A stretch of 64,000 nt of DNA from an uncultured Collinsella sp. (GCA_905197665.1 CAJJZP010000005.1:1-64000); one strand, 5' to 3'. Counted from the stretch's first letter, positions 16,541-25,542 are shown. Made by a program: numbers and translations. The notes: generated from the letters alone by a model not told the origin.

Positions 16541-17617
16541 ATGGCATTCGATCCCATTCAAGAGGATTGCCATCGCCTCGTTCTTGAGGCCTTGCGCCGC
16601 GACAATATCCCGCTCACCGACGGCACCGCCGTAGAACGTCTGATGGAACAATTCACCCGCAACCCCGCGCCGCTCATCGTGCACGACCGTGACCGCGCCG
16701 GGCATCTCATTGCCAAGGTGGTCGAGGCTGTCGACTACCGCATTCCCTTTATCCCTGACGATACCCAGGCAGAGCAAGAAGAGGGCGCTGCCGAGAACAT
16801 GCTTCGCGAGGCAGCCGCGCTCGACCCCACCAACTGGGACGCCCAGCGCATGCTGACCGCCCTCACCGCCAACTCCAACGAGGAATACGTACAGTACCTG
16901 GTGTCCAAGTGCGATGAAGTCGAGCATGACCTGGCGCTCAAGATCGCCTCGGCTCAGGACCCCTACGAGCGCGAGGCCGCTGGCGACCTCACGCGCCGCC
17001 CCTACCTGCGCTGGCTTGCCGCCTTGGCATCGCGCGCGCTCATTAGCGGCCGCTACCGCATGTCGCTCGAAGCCGCAAACCGCAGCCTCGACTTTGCCCC
17101 CAACGATCCTGCCGGCGTCCGCCACACCGCAATGCTCGCCATGGCAAAGCTCGAATACCCCGCTGAGGAGCTCAAGCGCTTTCGCTCTGCCCACTCCGTC
17201 CCCTATCTCGCCAACACGCCGCTGCGCCGTCGTCCCAAGGATGCAGAACGCGACTTGGACCCGTGGACGCTCATCGCGCTGATGAGCGCTGCCTGGCGCG
17301 AGCTGGATTACGAGGGCGCCGAACACTACCTGCGCATCCTTGCGCGCTCGTGCCCGCACGCAGCCGAGGCGCTCTACTTCCAAACCGAGTTTCCCGATGG
17401 CGTCTATGCCCGCGTCAACGTGGGTGCAGGCTCCACCGACGAGCTCGTCCTTGCACTCTCCGAGGCGACGCCGGTACTGCAGGAGGGCCTGGGCGCGCCC
17501 GACAACGCCAGCTTTGCCGCCTGGGTCGCCACCAACGACATCGTGCGCTCCCAGATCGACGAGCGCATACTGCGGGCGGCCGAGCAGGGCTTGCCGTTTA
17601 AGGGAGGAGACCTCTAA
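16541..17617 (+). CDS. hypothetical helical-repeat protein, first of a tandem pair
   Basis: A 358-residue soluble protein with no recognised catalytic motif. The middle (about residues 160-235) reads like TPR-type helices (SGRYRMSLEAANRSLDFAPNDP and a following Ala/Leu-rich helix), as does the later segment WRELDYEGAEHYLRILARSC. The start ATG follows AAAGGAGG. Its stop overlaps the start of the next gene by one base, so the two are translationally coupled. The next gene has a similar central helix pair, suggesting the genes are distant paralogues forming one complex. Function unknown. Confidence 0.7.
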   Translation: MAFDPIQEDCHRLVLEALRRDNIPLTDGTAVERLMEQFTRNPAPLIVHDRDRAGHLIAKVVEAVDYRIPFIPDDTQAEQEEGAAENMLREAAALDPTNWDAQRMLTALTANSNEEYVQYLVSKCDEVEHDLALKIASAQDPYEREAAGDLTRRPYLRWLAALASRALISGRYRMSLEAANRSLDFAPNDPAGVRHTAMLAMAKLEYPAEELKRFRSAHSVPYLANTPLRRRPKDAERDLDPWTLIALMSAAWRELDYEGAEHYLRILARSCPHAAEALYFQTEFPDGVYARVNVGAGSTDELVLALSEATPVLQEGLGAPDNASFAAWVATNDIVRSQIDERILRAAEQGLPFKGGDL

Positions 17618-18660
17618 TGGATCCGAGCGTCTACATCCCCGCCTACCTGGAGCGTACCTATCTGGCGTCGCACCCCGAGCTCACCGATGCAGCACGCGAG
17701 CTTGTCCATAACGACATTAGCGCGAATCCCCAAAAGTATGCGCAGTCCGAGCATGCTCAGGCGCTGCTGTCCTATGCCGGTGTTCATCGCCACCTGCTCG
17801 ACGAGCTCCATCGCATCGAGGACATGGGCAGCGACGAGGAGTTCGAGCAGACGCGCAATCGCCTGTTCGACGACATGCGCGATGAGCTGCTCAAGATTGT
17901 CCGCGTCGATGCACCGGCCGTCGACGCGCAGCTGCTCGCCATCATCCTGGCCGACACGCCCGTTGACGCTTGCCTGGGCGACCTGATGAAGCTCGAGGCG
18001 ACCACGGCCTATTACCTGCAGCGAAGCGTGCCCGGGTTTGATATGGAGGCCCCGCACTACTGGGCCAATAATGTTTTGGCCGACGGTGTCACCGCAGCGG
18101 ACCTTACCGTGAGCGAGCCGGCCCTTATCGGGTGGCTCCACACACTCGAGGCCATCTCGCAGCTGTGCATGGCAAGCGCCCGCTACCGCGCTGCTGCCAA
18201 CTACGCCCGCCGCGTCCTTAAGGCAGAAGGCTATCCCACCCGAGCTGCCGGCACCGTGTTGCTCGCTCTCGCTCGCCTGGAAGACCAGGACGGCTTTTTT
18301 GCCCTAGCCCACCAGCTCGAGGAACAGATGGGGGCAGACGCACTCGAAAACTCTCCTTGGTACCTGCTCGCCCGCACGATTCTGCTGTTCAAAACAAACA
18401 AGATGCGCCCGGCGACGCGCGCGCTGCGTGAGTTCGCTAACCGTTGCGAGGGCGGCGCGTTCTTTTTGCTGAACCCCATGTATCAGACACCGTACCTTCC
18501 CTGCCGGCCCGAACCGCACGACCCCTGGGACCTTTCGCATCAGGCAGTTTGGGAAGCCGACGGCATCATCTCGGACACCCCCGACTTTGCCCCCTGGGCC
18601 AACGCCTGCGAAGATGTATCGCAGCTTGCCCAGGAATTTGCGCGCCGTTACGGCTTTTAA
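17617..18660 (+). CDS. hypothetical helical-repeat protein, second of a tandem pair
   Basis: A 347-residue soluble, helix-rich protein that I do not recognise. The segment ASARYRAAANYARRVLKAEG, followed by an Ala/Leu-rich helix, parallels the corresponding part of the preceding protein. The C-terminal 80 residues are richer in Pro and aromatic residues (LNPMYQTPYLPCRPEPHDPWD) and may form a ligand face. Start and stop codons overlap with the upstream gene. It is followed after 45 bases by the MurT-GatD gene, so a link to cell-envelope biology is conceivable but unproven. Confidence 0.7.
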   Translation: MDPSVYIPAYLERTYLASHPELTDAARELVHNDISANPQKYAQSEHAQALLSYAGVHRHLLDELHRIEDMGSDEEFEQTRNRLFDDMRDELLKIVRVDAPAVDAQLLAIILADTPVDACLGDLMKLEATTAYYLQRSVPGFDMEAPHYWANNVLADGVTAADLTVSEPALIGWLHTLEAISQLCMASARYRAAANYARRVLKAEGYPTRAAGTVLLALARLEDQDGFFALAHQLEEQMGADALENSPWYLLARTILLFKTNKMRPATRALREFANRCEGGAFFLLNPMYQTPYLPCRPEPHDPWDLSHQAVWEADGIISDTPDFAPWANACEDVSQLAQEFARRYGF

Positions 18661-18705
18661 CGGCGCAAACGCCACGACCATGTCATTCACGTTAGGAACG
18701 GCTTC

Positions 18706-20883
18706 ATGAACTTCCGCTCATCTCTCGCCTGTGCCTCGAGCGATATCGCCCGCTGGGGGCTGCGCTCCGTCCTTAAGCGCCAGGGCGGCGTACTCCCCGG
18801 CCGCATCGCCATGAAGATCGACCCCGAGCTGCTAAGCGACCTCGCGAGCCTGGTCGACCGCAGCGTGGTGATCACCGGCACCAACGGCAAGACCACCACC
18901 TCCAACCTCATCGCCGACGCCGTTGCTGCCAGCGGTGCTACCGTGGTGTGCAACCGTGCCGGCAACAATATGGAGCCTGGTGTGGTGGGCGCTCTGCTCG
19001 AGGCCCGCGGCAACCTTAAGCGAACCGCCAGCAGCAAGCGCGTAGGCGTTTTTGAATGCGATGAGCTCTACACTGTGCGCGTCCTGCCCAAGCTCAAGCC
19101 GACGTACTTCGTGCTGCTCAACCTGTTCCGTGACCAGCTAGATCGCTATGGCGAGATCGATCACACCCAGGAGGTCATCGCCCACGCGTTGGAGCTTTCG
19201 CCGGCAACGACGCTCATCTACAACGCCGACGACCCGCTGTGCGCCTCGATTGCCGCGCGCGTTCCCAACGCGAGTATTGCCTTTGGCATCGATGGCGCCA
19301 CGGGCACCGAGTCCGACCGCATTAGCGACTCGCGCTTTTGCTCGCAGTGCAACGCCCCGTTGGAGTACGACTACGTACAGTATGGTCAACTCGGCGCCTA
19401 CCATTGCCCCTCGTGCGGCTGGGCCCGCCCTGCGCTTGTCCGTCGCGTGACGGGCGTGGAACTCGGCTGCGACGGCTACGGCTTTGACCTGGTCTTTGGA
19501 CCTGCGCCCGACGCTGCTGCTGCACACATCGCCACACGCTACAACGGCCTGTACATGGTCTATAACGTTGCCGCCGCCTTCTTTGCGGCGCGCGAGCTGG
19601 GCGTGGACGCGGCACATCTGCAGCCCACGCTCGATGCCTACGTCCCCGCCGGCGGACGCATGGGCCGCTGGAACATTGCCAGCCGCACCGTCGAGGCAAA
19701 CCTGGCCAAGAATCCCGTGGGCTTCGATCGTCAGATTCAGTCCATTAAAACGGCAGGCGGCAGGCTCTGTGCTTTCTTCCTCAACGACAACGACGCCGAC
19801 GGCCACGATGTATCGTGGATCTACGACGTCGACTTCGAGCGCGTCGCCGATACCTCGGGGCTTGTCGCCTTTGCCGGCGGCACGCGTGCACACGATATGC
19901 AGGTGCGCCTCAAGTACGCCGGCATCGACGCCGCCATTATCTCGGACGTCGCGCAGGCAATTGGCGCCATGGCAGACGAGGCCGCCGATGACACCTTCTA
20001 CGCCGTCGCCAACTACACGGCCTTCCCGCCGCTGGTCAAAGAACTCGACGGGCTCAAAGGCACCGATGCAAGTTCGGTCGCCTCCCACGCCGTAACGCGC
20101 GCCGATGGTAGCGCTGTCCCCACCGATATCGCGCCAGTCGAGCTCTCGCGCCCGCTGCGCATCGTCTACCTGTATCCCGATGCCCTCAACCTCTATGGCG
20201 ACGGCGGCAACGTCATCGCCCTCGAGCGCCGCTGCGCCTGGCGCGGCATCCCCGTTCGCGTGGATGAGGTCCGCATGGGCGAGGTGCTCGATCTGCATGA
20301 TGCCGATATCGTCATGATGGGCGGCGGATCCGATCGCGACCAGCTAGCCGTGGCACACGAGCTGCTCGCCCAAAAAGACAAGGTCGCAGCCTATGTTGAG
20401 GACGGCGGTTCGCTGCTCGCCATCTGCGGCAGCTATCAGCTGCTCGGCCGTTCGTACTATATGGGCGAAAATCGCATCGAGGGCCTGGGCGTCATTGCCG
20501 CCGAGACCGTACGCGGCTCCGACCGCCTGATCGGCAACGTCGCCGTCAAGACCGACCTGGCACCCGAGCCCTTTGTGGGATTCGAGAACCACGGTGGCCG
20601 CACGCTTTTGGACGCCGATGCCACGCCGCTCGGAACGTCCGTCGTCACGGGCACCGGCAACAACGGCGACGATGGCTTTGAGGGTCTCATCTACAAGGGT
20701 GTCATCGGCACGTACCTGCATGGCCCGGCGCTGCCCAAGAACCCCGAACTCGCCGACTGGCTCATCGCGCACGCCCTCGAGCGCCGTGGCGACACACAGG
20801 CCGCCGCCCTGCTGCCGCTCAAACCCCTCGACGACACCTACGAGCATGCCGCCCACGACGCCGCCATGAAGCTCCTCTCCTAG
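18706..20883 (+). CDS. fused lipid II isoglutaminyl synthase (MurT-GatD in one chain)
   Basis: A 725-residue protein joining both subunits of the enzyme that amidates the D-Glu of lipid II. Residues about 1-470 are MurT: Mur-ligase P-loop VVITGTNGKTTT, the FRDQLDRYGE motif, the four-cysteine ribbon CSQCNAPL and CPSCGW, and a C-terminal DUF1727 part. Residues about 480-725 are GatD: RIVYLYPDALNLYGD, the glutaminase nucleophile in LAICGSYQLLG and the His in GTYLHGPALPKNP. In staphylococci and streptococci these are two separate, adjacent genes. Here the frame is continuous with a linker and no internal stop. The ATG follows TTAGGA. A fusion by assembly error is unlikely because both halves are complete. 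Confidence 0.93.
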   Translation: MNFRSSLACASSDIARWGLRSVLKRQGGVLPGRIAMKIDPELLSDLASLVDRSVVITGTNGKTTTSNLIADAVAASGATVVCNRAGNNMEPGVVGALLEARGNLKRTASSKRVGVFECDELYTVRVLPKLKPTYFVLLNLFRDQLDRYGEIDHTQEVIAHALELSPATTLIYNADDPLCASIAARVPNASIAFGIDGATGTESDRISDSRFCSQCNAPLEYDYVQYGQLGAYHCPSCGWARPALVRRVTGVELGCDGYGFDLVFGPAPDAAAAHIATRYNGLYMVYNVAAAFFAARELGVDAAHLQPTLDAYVPAGGRMGRWNIASRTVEANLAKNPVGFDRQIQSIKTAGGRLCAFFLNDNDADGHDVSWIYDVDFERVADTSGLVAFAGGTRAHDMQVRLKYAGIDAAIISDVAQAIGAMADEAADDTFYAVANYTAFPPLVKELDGLKGTDASSVASHAVTRADGSAVPTDIAPVELSRPLRIVYLYPDALNLYGDGGNVIALERRCAWRGIPVRVDEVRMGEVLDLHDADIVMMGGGSDRDQLAVAHELLAQKDKVAAYVEDGGSLLAICGSYQLLGRSYYMGENRIEGLGVIAAETVRGSDRLIGNVAVKTDLAPEPFVGFENHGGRTLLDADATPLGTSVVTGTGNNGDDGFEGLIYKGVIGTYLHGPALPKNPELADWLIAHALERRGDTQAAALLPLKPLDDTYEHAAHDAAMKLLS

Positions 20884-20889
20884 CACCTC

Positions 20890-20924
20890 ACCACCACAAA
20901 GGGGACAGGCACCTTTGTGGTGGT
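20890..20924. repeat. REP-like hairpin, copy 2
   Basis: A 35-base imperfect palindrome with arms ACCACCACAAAGG and the core CAAAGGGGACAGG, seven bases after the MurT-GatD stop. An identical 35-base copy in reverse orientation lies at 55310-55344. It could double as a weak terminator. Confidence 0.75.
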
Positions 20925-20983
20925 TTTCCAGTTTGCCAACGATATACGCGCCGGCAAAAAAGTCTGCTATACTCTTCCCCGCT

Positions 20984-21060
20984 GTCCCCATCGTCTAGCG
21001 GCCAAGGACGCCACCCTTTCAAGGTGGATATCGCGGGTTCGAATCCCGCTGGGGGCACCA
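20984..21060 (+). tRNA. tRNA-Glu (UUC)
   Basis: The gene folds as a cloverleaf: acceptor GTCCCCA pairs with TGGGGGC, the anticodon loop is CTTTCAA giving UUC, and the T arm GCGGGTTCGAATCCCGC is canonical. CCA is encoded. A TATACT box lies 12-17 bases upstream. Confidence 0.97.
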
Positions 21061-21071
21061 CAAAATCTGAG

Positions 21072-21103
21072 AAGCCCGTTACCAATTCGGTAGCGGGCTT
21101 TTT
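21072..21103 (+). terminator. terminator after tRNA-Glu
   Basis: A 12-bp stem AAGCCCGTTACC paired with GGTAGCGGGCTT is followed by TTT. It lies 11 bases after the tRNA 3' end. Confidence 0.85.
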
Positions 21104-21195
21104 GCTACCGATATGCCGGGATTCGAACCCGACAGGGTGCGGATCCCGGCAAATCGGCGGCAAAACGGACTCCAAAGCGTCCTTCGCAAACAAAT

Positions 21196-21226
21196 AGCCG
21201 GGGCCCGCGCGATGCGGACCCCGGCT
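21196..21226 (-). terminator. terminator of glnN
   Basis: A GC-rich stem (AGCCGGGGCCCGC with GCGGACCCCGGCT) is followed on the minus strand by ATTTGTTT, 30 bases beyond the glutamine synthetase stop. Confidence 0.75.
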
Positions 21227-21255
21227 CAATACCGTGACGATATGTCAGTTACGCC

Positions 21256-23343
21256 CTACACGTAGAACAGGATGTCGTCGTAGGTCGGAACCGGCCAGTA
21301 GTCGGCTGCCACGATCTCCTCCATGGCATCCACGGCGGCGCGCAGCGTATCCATAGCAGGAACGACCTCGTGCGCGTACACGTTGGCCTGCTCCTGGCCA
21401 TCGAGAGCCTCGGCCTTCTGATGTACGGCGTCGAGCGCCTTGATGGAGTCGTTGATGGCGGTGATGCCGTTGCAGAGCTTGTTGAGCGTGTTCTGCTCGC
21501 ACTGCATGGCGGCCTCAGCACCGGCGGCACGAATAGTCTCAAGGCCCTTAGCGACCTTGGTGGCATAGGCGGTAATGACCGGACGATAGGTACGACGCGC
21601 CTCGCGAACCATCGTGGTGGCCTCGATGTTCATGAGCTTGTTGTACTTCTCGAGCTTGCAGTCATAGCGGCACTGAGCCTCGGCCTTGGTCAGGACGCCC
21701 GTCTCCTCAAAGAGCGCGATAGCCTTATCGGAAACAAAGGCGGGAAGAGCGTCGGCCGTGGTCTTGTTGTTGGCAAGGCCGCGCTTCTCGGCCTCGATGG
21801 GCCACTCGTCGGAGTAACCGTCGCCGGAGAACAGGATGCGCTGGTGATCGGTCAGCACCTTCTTGCAGTACTCGAGCGCGGCGTCCTGGAACTTATCCTC
21901 GGGCGTACCCTCGAGTGCGTCGGCGAAGGACTTGAGCGACTTGGCCACGGCGGCATCGAGCACCAGGTTGGAGTCGGAGACGTTCTGCTCGGAGCCGCAG
22001 GCACGGAACTCGAACTTGTTGCCGGTGAAGGCAAACGGGGAGGTGCGGTTGCGGTCGGTGTTGTCCTGCATCAGCTTGGGCAGGGTATCGGCGCCCAGGT
22101 CGAGCACGCCGCGCGTGGCATGGACGGAAGCCTTGCCATCGATGATCTTCTCGACGACCTCGGTAAGCTGGTCGCCCAGGAAGATGGACATAATCGCCGG
22201 AGGAGCCTCGTTGGCGCCCAGACGATGATCGTTGCCGGCCGAGGCAACGGAGGCACGCAGGAGCTCCTGATAGTTATCGACGGCCTCGATCACCGCGGTG
22301 AGGAAGACGATGAACTGCAGGTTGTCGAGCGGGGTGTCGCCCGGATCGAGCAGATTCTCGGACTCGGTGCCAAGCGACCAGTTGTTGTGCTTGCCCGAAC
22401 CGTTGATGCCCTCGAAGGGCTTCTCGTGCAGCAGGCAGACCAAGTCGTGGCGGGAGGCGATGAGCTTCATCTTCTCCATCATGACCAGGTTCTGGTCGAT
22501 GGCCTCGTTGACCTCGCCATAGACAGGGGCGAGCTCATGCTGGCAGGGAGCGACCTCGTTGTGCTTGGTCTTGGCAGGAATGCCAAGCGCCCACAGTTCA
22601 TCGTCCAGGTCCTTCATATAGGCCGAGACGGTGGGGCGGATAGCGCCAAAGTAGTGCTCCTCGAGCTCCTGGCCCTTGCAGGGAGCAGCGCCAAAGAGGG
22701 TGCGACCGGTGATGACCAGGTCCCTGCGCTTGCGGTAAGCGTCCTTCTTGATCAGGAAGTACTCCTGCTCATCGCCCACGGAAGGAACGACCTTCTTGGG
22801 GGTCTTGCCAAACAGCGCTAAAACGCGCTTGGACTCACGCGAGAGCGCGGTCATGGAGCGCAGCAGCGGGGTCTTCTTGTCCAGGGCCTCGCCCGTGTAG
22901 GAGCAGAAAGCCGTGGGGATGCACAGGACGTCGTCCTTAATGAAGGCGGGGCTGGTGGGATCCCAGGCGGTGTAGCCACGGGCCTCGAAGGTGGCGCGCA
23001 GGCCGCCGTTGGGGAAGCTGGAGGCGTCCGGCTCGCCCTGGATGAGGTTCTTGCCCGTAAACTTGGTAATGGCGGTGCCGTCGTGGTTGGGCTCGAGGAA
23101 GCTGTCGTGCTTCTCGGAAGTAATGCCCGAAAGCGGCTGGAACCAGTGCGCGTAGTGTGTCGCGCCCTTGGAGATGGCCCAGACCTTCATGGCATGGGCA
23201 ACAGCGTTGGCCACATCCAGGTCGAGCGGCTCACCGTCCTCGAGGGTTGCAGCAAGGCGCTTCCAAATGTCCTTGGGGAGGTAGTCCTTCATGACTTCCT
23301 CAGAGAACACCATGGTCCCGAAGCGGTCAGTAAGTTCGGCCAT
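21256..23343 (-). CDS. glnN: glutamine synthetase type III
   Basis: A 695-residue GSIII enzyme forming glutamine from glutamate, ammonia and ATP. GSIII is about 700 residues, far longer than GSI, and the length fits. Visible family blocks are HWFQPLSGITSEKHDSF, GSGKHNNWSLG (substrate loop), NEVAPCQHELAPVYGE (metal-binding Glu residues) and NRTSPFAFTGNKFEFR. The ATG of MAELTDRFG is preceded by AAGGGAG; the 21 upstream codons are not family-like. It is monocistronic, with a terminator behind and a 420-base gap in front, which could house nitrogen control. Confidence 0.96.
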   Translation of the reverse strand: MAELTDRFGTMVFSEEVMKDYLPKDIWKRLAATLEDGEPLDLDVANAVAHAMKVWAISKGATHYAHWFQPLSGITSEKHDSFLEPNHDGTAITKFTGKNLIQGEPDASSFPNGGLRATFEARGYTAWDPTSPAFIKDDVLCIPTAFCSYTGEALDKKTPLLRSMTALSRESKRVLALFGKTPKKVVPSVGDEQEYFLIKKDAYRKRRDLVITGRTLFGAAPCKGQELEEHYFGAIRPTVSAYMKDLDDELWALGIPAKTKHNEVAPCQHELAPVYGEVNEAIDQNLVMMEKMKLIASRHDLVCLLHEKPFEGINGSGKHNNWSLGTESENLLDPGDTPLDNLQFIVFLTAVIEAVDNYQELLRASVASAGNDHRLGANEAPPAIMSIFLGDQLTEVVEKIIDGKASVHATRGVLDLGADTLPKLMQDNTDRNRTSPFAFTGNKFEFRACGSEQNVSDSNLVLDAAVAKSLKSFADALEGTPEDKFQDAALEYCKKVLTDHQRILFSGDGYSDEWPIEAEKRGLANNKTTADALPAFVSDKAIALFEETGVLTKAEAQCRYDCKLEKYNKLMNIEATTMVREARRTYRPVITAYATKVAKGLETIRAAGAEAAMQCEQNTLNKLCNGITAINDSIKALDAVHQKAEALDGQEQANVYAHEVVPAMDTLRAAVDAMEEIVAADYWPVPTYDDILFYV

Positions 23344-23769
23344 ACGGAACTCCCTTCGTATCGGCACCGCGTGAGAAGCGGTGTTGATTACTAACGAACG
23401 AGTCATAGATTAGGCTCGTCGTGTTTCCGCAACATTACCGTTATGTTGCTGTCACGAAACCAATCAATGAGGTTACCGCATCGCGGCGGCGTTGCCGCCC
23501 TCAACAGCCAATCAACTGTATAAATTGCAGACCTCTCCCCATGGTTTAAGGGTAGTCAATTTGGGATGGGGCTCTATTAACTGGTATTTCGCATCAGATA
23601 CCAGTCTTTATAGCCCCATCCTAGATTGACCGCTCTGCTATAGGGAATGTCGATAGCAAGGCATCTTTGATTGGTATCCCCAAATAGCGAGTGAAACTCC
23701 ACCGTGGCACAGTGGTGCTGTAGAATCCTTACAACACATCACACTATTACGTATCTAAAGGAGCACGAT
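23344..23769. promoter_or_regulatory. divergent glnN/metF intergenic region
   Basis: The gap holds both promoters and one large hairpin, listed separately. I see no SAM or cobalamin riboswitch consensus and no coding frame with support. Confidence 0.4.
23555..23630. ncRNA. long intergenic hairpin of unknown role
   Basis: A 76-base sequence folds into an outer stem of about 19 pairs (GTCAATTTGGGATGGGGCT with its partner, including two G-U pairs). A symmetric internal loop and an inner 8-bp stem (ACTGGTAT/ATACCAGT) with a 10-base loop follow. The two-tier paired structure is too long for chance. There is no T run, so it is not an ordinary terminator. It may be an RNA element, a palindromic repeat or a regulatory hairpin of either flanking gene. 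Confidence 0.5.
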
Positions 23770-24642
23770 ATGCGCGTCGACGAGGTTTTTAAGCAGGCAG
23801 CATCCCAGGGCACCGCACCCGTTTCGTTTGAGATGTTCCCGCCCAAGGGCGAGCTTACCCTCAACACGGCTCGCGAGGTGGCAGGCAATCTGTGCAAGCT
23901 TTCGCCGAGCTTTGTCTCGGTCACCTGCTCTGCCGGCGGCTCGGGCAACGGCGCCACCACCGCCCCCATCGCGCATATGATTACGAGCGAATTCGATACG
24001 CCCTCGGTGGCGCACCTCACCTGTGTGGGCCGTACCCACGCCGATATCGCCGCCAAGATCGACGAATACCGCTCCGCCGGCGTAGAAAACATCCTGGCCC
24101 TGCGCGGTGATCTGCCCGCTGGCGCGACCGAGGATGACAAGCCCGCCTCGGACTACGCCTACGCCCGCGAGCTCATCCCCGAGCTTGTCGACGCCGGCTT
24201 TTGTGTGGGCGCCGCAGCCTACCCCGAGGGCCACATTGCATGTGAGGACCTCAACGCTTCGGTCGAATACCTCAAGCAAAAGCAAGATGCCGGCGCGAGC
24301 TTCTTTGTGACGCAGCTCTTCTTTGACAACGAGTGCTTCTACCGTTTTCGCGAGCTTGCCGACAAGGCCGGTATCACCGTGCCCATTACCGCAGGCATCA
24401 TGCCGTTTATGGGCAAGTCGCAGATCAGCCGCATGGTCTTTATGTGCGGCGCGTCGCTGCCCTCCCCCGTCATCAAGATTCTCGCCAAGTACGAGAACGA
24501 CCCCGAGAGCCTGCAGGCAGCCGGTGTAGATTATGCCGCCCGTCAGCTTTGCGACCTTAAGGAGCACGGCGCCGACGGTCTGCACCTGTACACTATGAAT
24601 CGTCCTGCAATCGCCGCAACCATTATGGAGCGCCTGGGGTAA
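23770..24642 (+). CDS. metF: methylenetetrahydrofolate reductase
   Basis: A 290-residue flavin TIM-barrel enzyme reducing 5,10-methylene-THF to 5-methyl-THF, the methyl donor for MetH. Family blocks are FEMFPPKGE, SVTCSAGGSG, HLTCVGRT, NILALRGDLP and FFVTQLFFDN, with ITAGIMPF following. The ATG follows AAAGGAG; 22 upstream codons have no support. The stop overlaps the start of the next gene by one base, tying it to the MetH activation protein. It is the first gene of the methionine operon. Confidence 0.97.
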   Translation: MRVDEVFKQAASQGTAPVSFEMFPPKGELTLNTAREVAGNLCKLSPSFVSVTCSAGGSGNGATTAPIAHMITSEFDTPSVAHLTCVGRTHADIAAKIDEYRSAGVENILALRGDLPAGATEDDKPASDYAYARELIPELVDAGFCVGAAAYPEGHIACEDLNASVEYLKQKQDAGASFFVTQLFFDNECFYRFRELADKAGITVPITAGIMPFMGKSQISRMVFMCGASLPSPVIKILAKYENDPESLQAAGVDYAARQLCDLKEHGADGLHLYTMNRPAIAATIMERLG

Positions 24643-25433
24643 TGGAAAAACCGCACATCGATACAACCGCTGTCGAAGTGCCGGCCGACCTTGCGTCGCC
24701 GGCGCTTTATCGTATCGATGATGCCCACCATCCCCGCGTCGATCGTGCCGAGATGCTGCGCTATCTGGGCTACAGCGGTCAGCAAATTGAGCCCGAGCTG
24801 TCGCAGCGTATTGAGCTTGTCGTTGAGCGTCTGGAGCTGGACATTGAACCCCGTGGCGTGCGACGCGTGTTTGCCGTCGATGCCACGGGCGTGGACGAGC
24901 AGGGCGAGCCCTGCATCCGCTTGGTCGGCACCAACGTTGATCTGCGGGGTCGCGATATCTATCGACATCTCAAAGACGCCCGATTTGCCGCGCTCATGGC
25001 ATGCACTCTCGGCATGGACGCCGAGCGTCGCCTGCGTACCACGGGAGCCCAGCAGCCCCTGGAGGGAGCCGTGCTCGACGCCGCATGCTCTGCCTATGTA
25101 GAAGCCGCCGTCGAGCAGATGGACCAGCAGGTTAAGGCTGCGGCCGCCGCACACGGACTCGCCGGTAACTGGCGCTTCAGTCCCGGCTACGGCGACTGCC
25201 CGCTTACGGCACAGCGCTCAATCGTGGACGCGCTCAACGCCACGCGGCTCATCGGGCTTACCGTCACGCCCACCAGCCTGCTCATGCCCACCAAGAGCGT
25301 GACCGCGGTGATCGGTCTGTTCGACGGCGAGGTCCACGACGCCCAGAGCCGCCCCACCTGCAATATCTGCCGCATGCGCGAGCACTGTCGCTTCCGCGCC
25401 GCCCACACCACCTGCTATTCGCATTCTGAATAA
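24642..25433 (+). CDS. stand-alone MetH activation-domain protein
   Basis: A 263-residue protein matching the C-terminal activation domain of B12-dependent methionine synthase. It binds SAM and re-methylates oxidised cobalamin on MetH. The SAM-contact block GNWRFSPGYGDCPL and the following LLMPTKSVTAVIGLF are conserved. It ends in a cysteine-rich motif (CNICRMREHCRF) seen in the stand-alone versions. The metH product in this window stops after the B12-binding domain, so the two chains together replace full-length MetH. It overlaps metF by one base; the downstream operon is interrupted by a restriction-modification pair. Confidence 0.9.
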   Translation: MEKPHIDTTAVEVPADLASPALYRIDDAHHPRVDRAEMLRYLGYSGQQIEPELSQRIELVVERLELDIEPRGVRRVFAVDATGVDEQGEPCIRLVGTNVDLRGRDIYRHLKDARFAALMACTLGMDAERRLRTTGAQQPLEGAVLDAACSAYVEAAVEQMDQQVKAAAAAHGLAGNWRFSPGYGDCPLTAQRSIVDALNATRLIGLTVTPTSLLMPTKSVTAVIGLFDGEVHDAQSRPTCNICRMREHCRFRAAHTTCYSHSE

Positions 25434-25542
25434 AATGTCAATTGATGGCACGGTATCGAGGGAATCTCGTCCGTAAGTAAGCGAATGTCCTCACAAACAA
25501 GTACCATAAGATGCCAAATAACAACTATCTGAAAGCCAGTAC

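Noticed and set aside
16238..17383. 381-codon open frame on the minus strand
   Set aside because: It overlaps a plus-strand gene with a strong ribosome-binding site and translational coupling; the minus frame has neither.
21105..21160. Possible second tRNA or tRNA fragment on the minus strand (GGGTTCGAATCCCGGCA)
   Set aside because: Only a T-arm-like stretch is present; no anticodon arm or acceptor pairing could be built. At most a remnant.
23344..23769. SAM or cobalamin riboswitch upstream of metF
   Set aside because: Neither the B12-box nor a SAM aptamer core could be found; only the unexplained hairpin is present.
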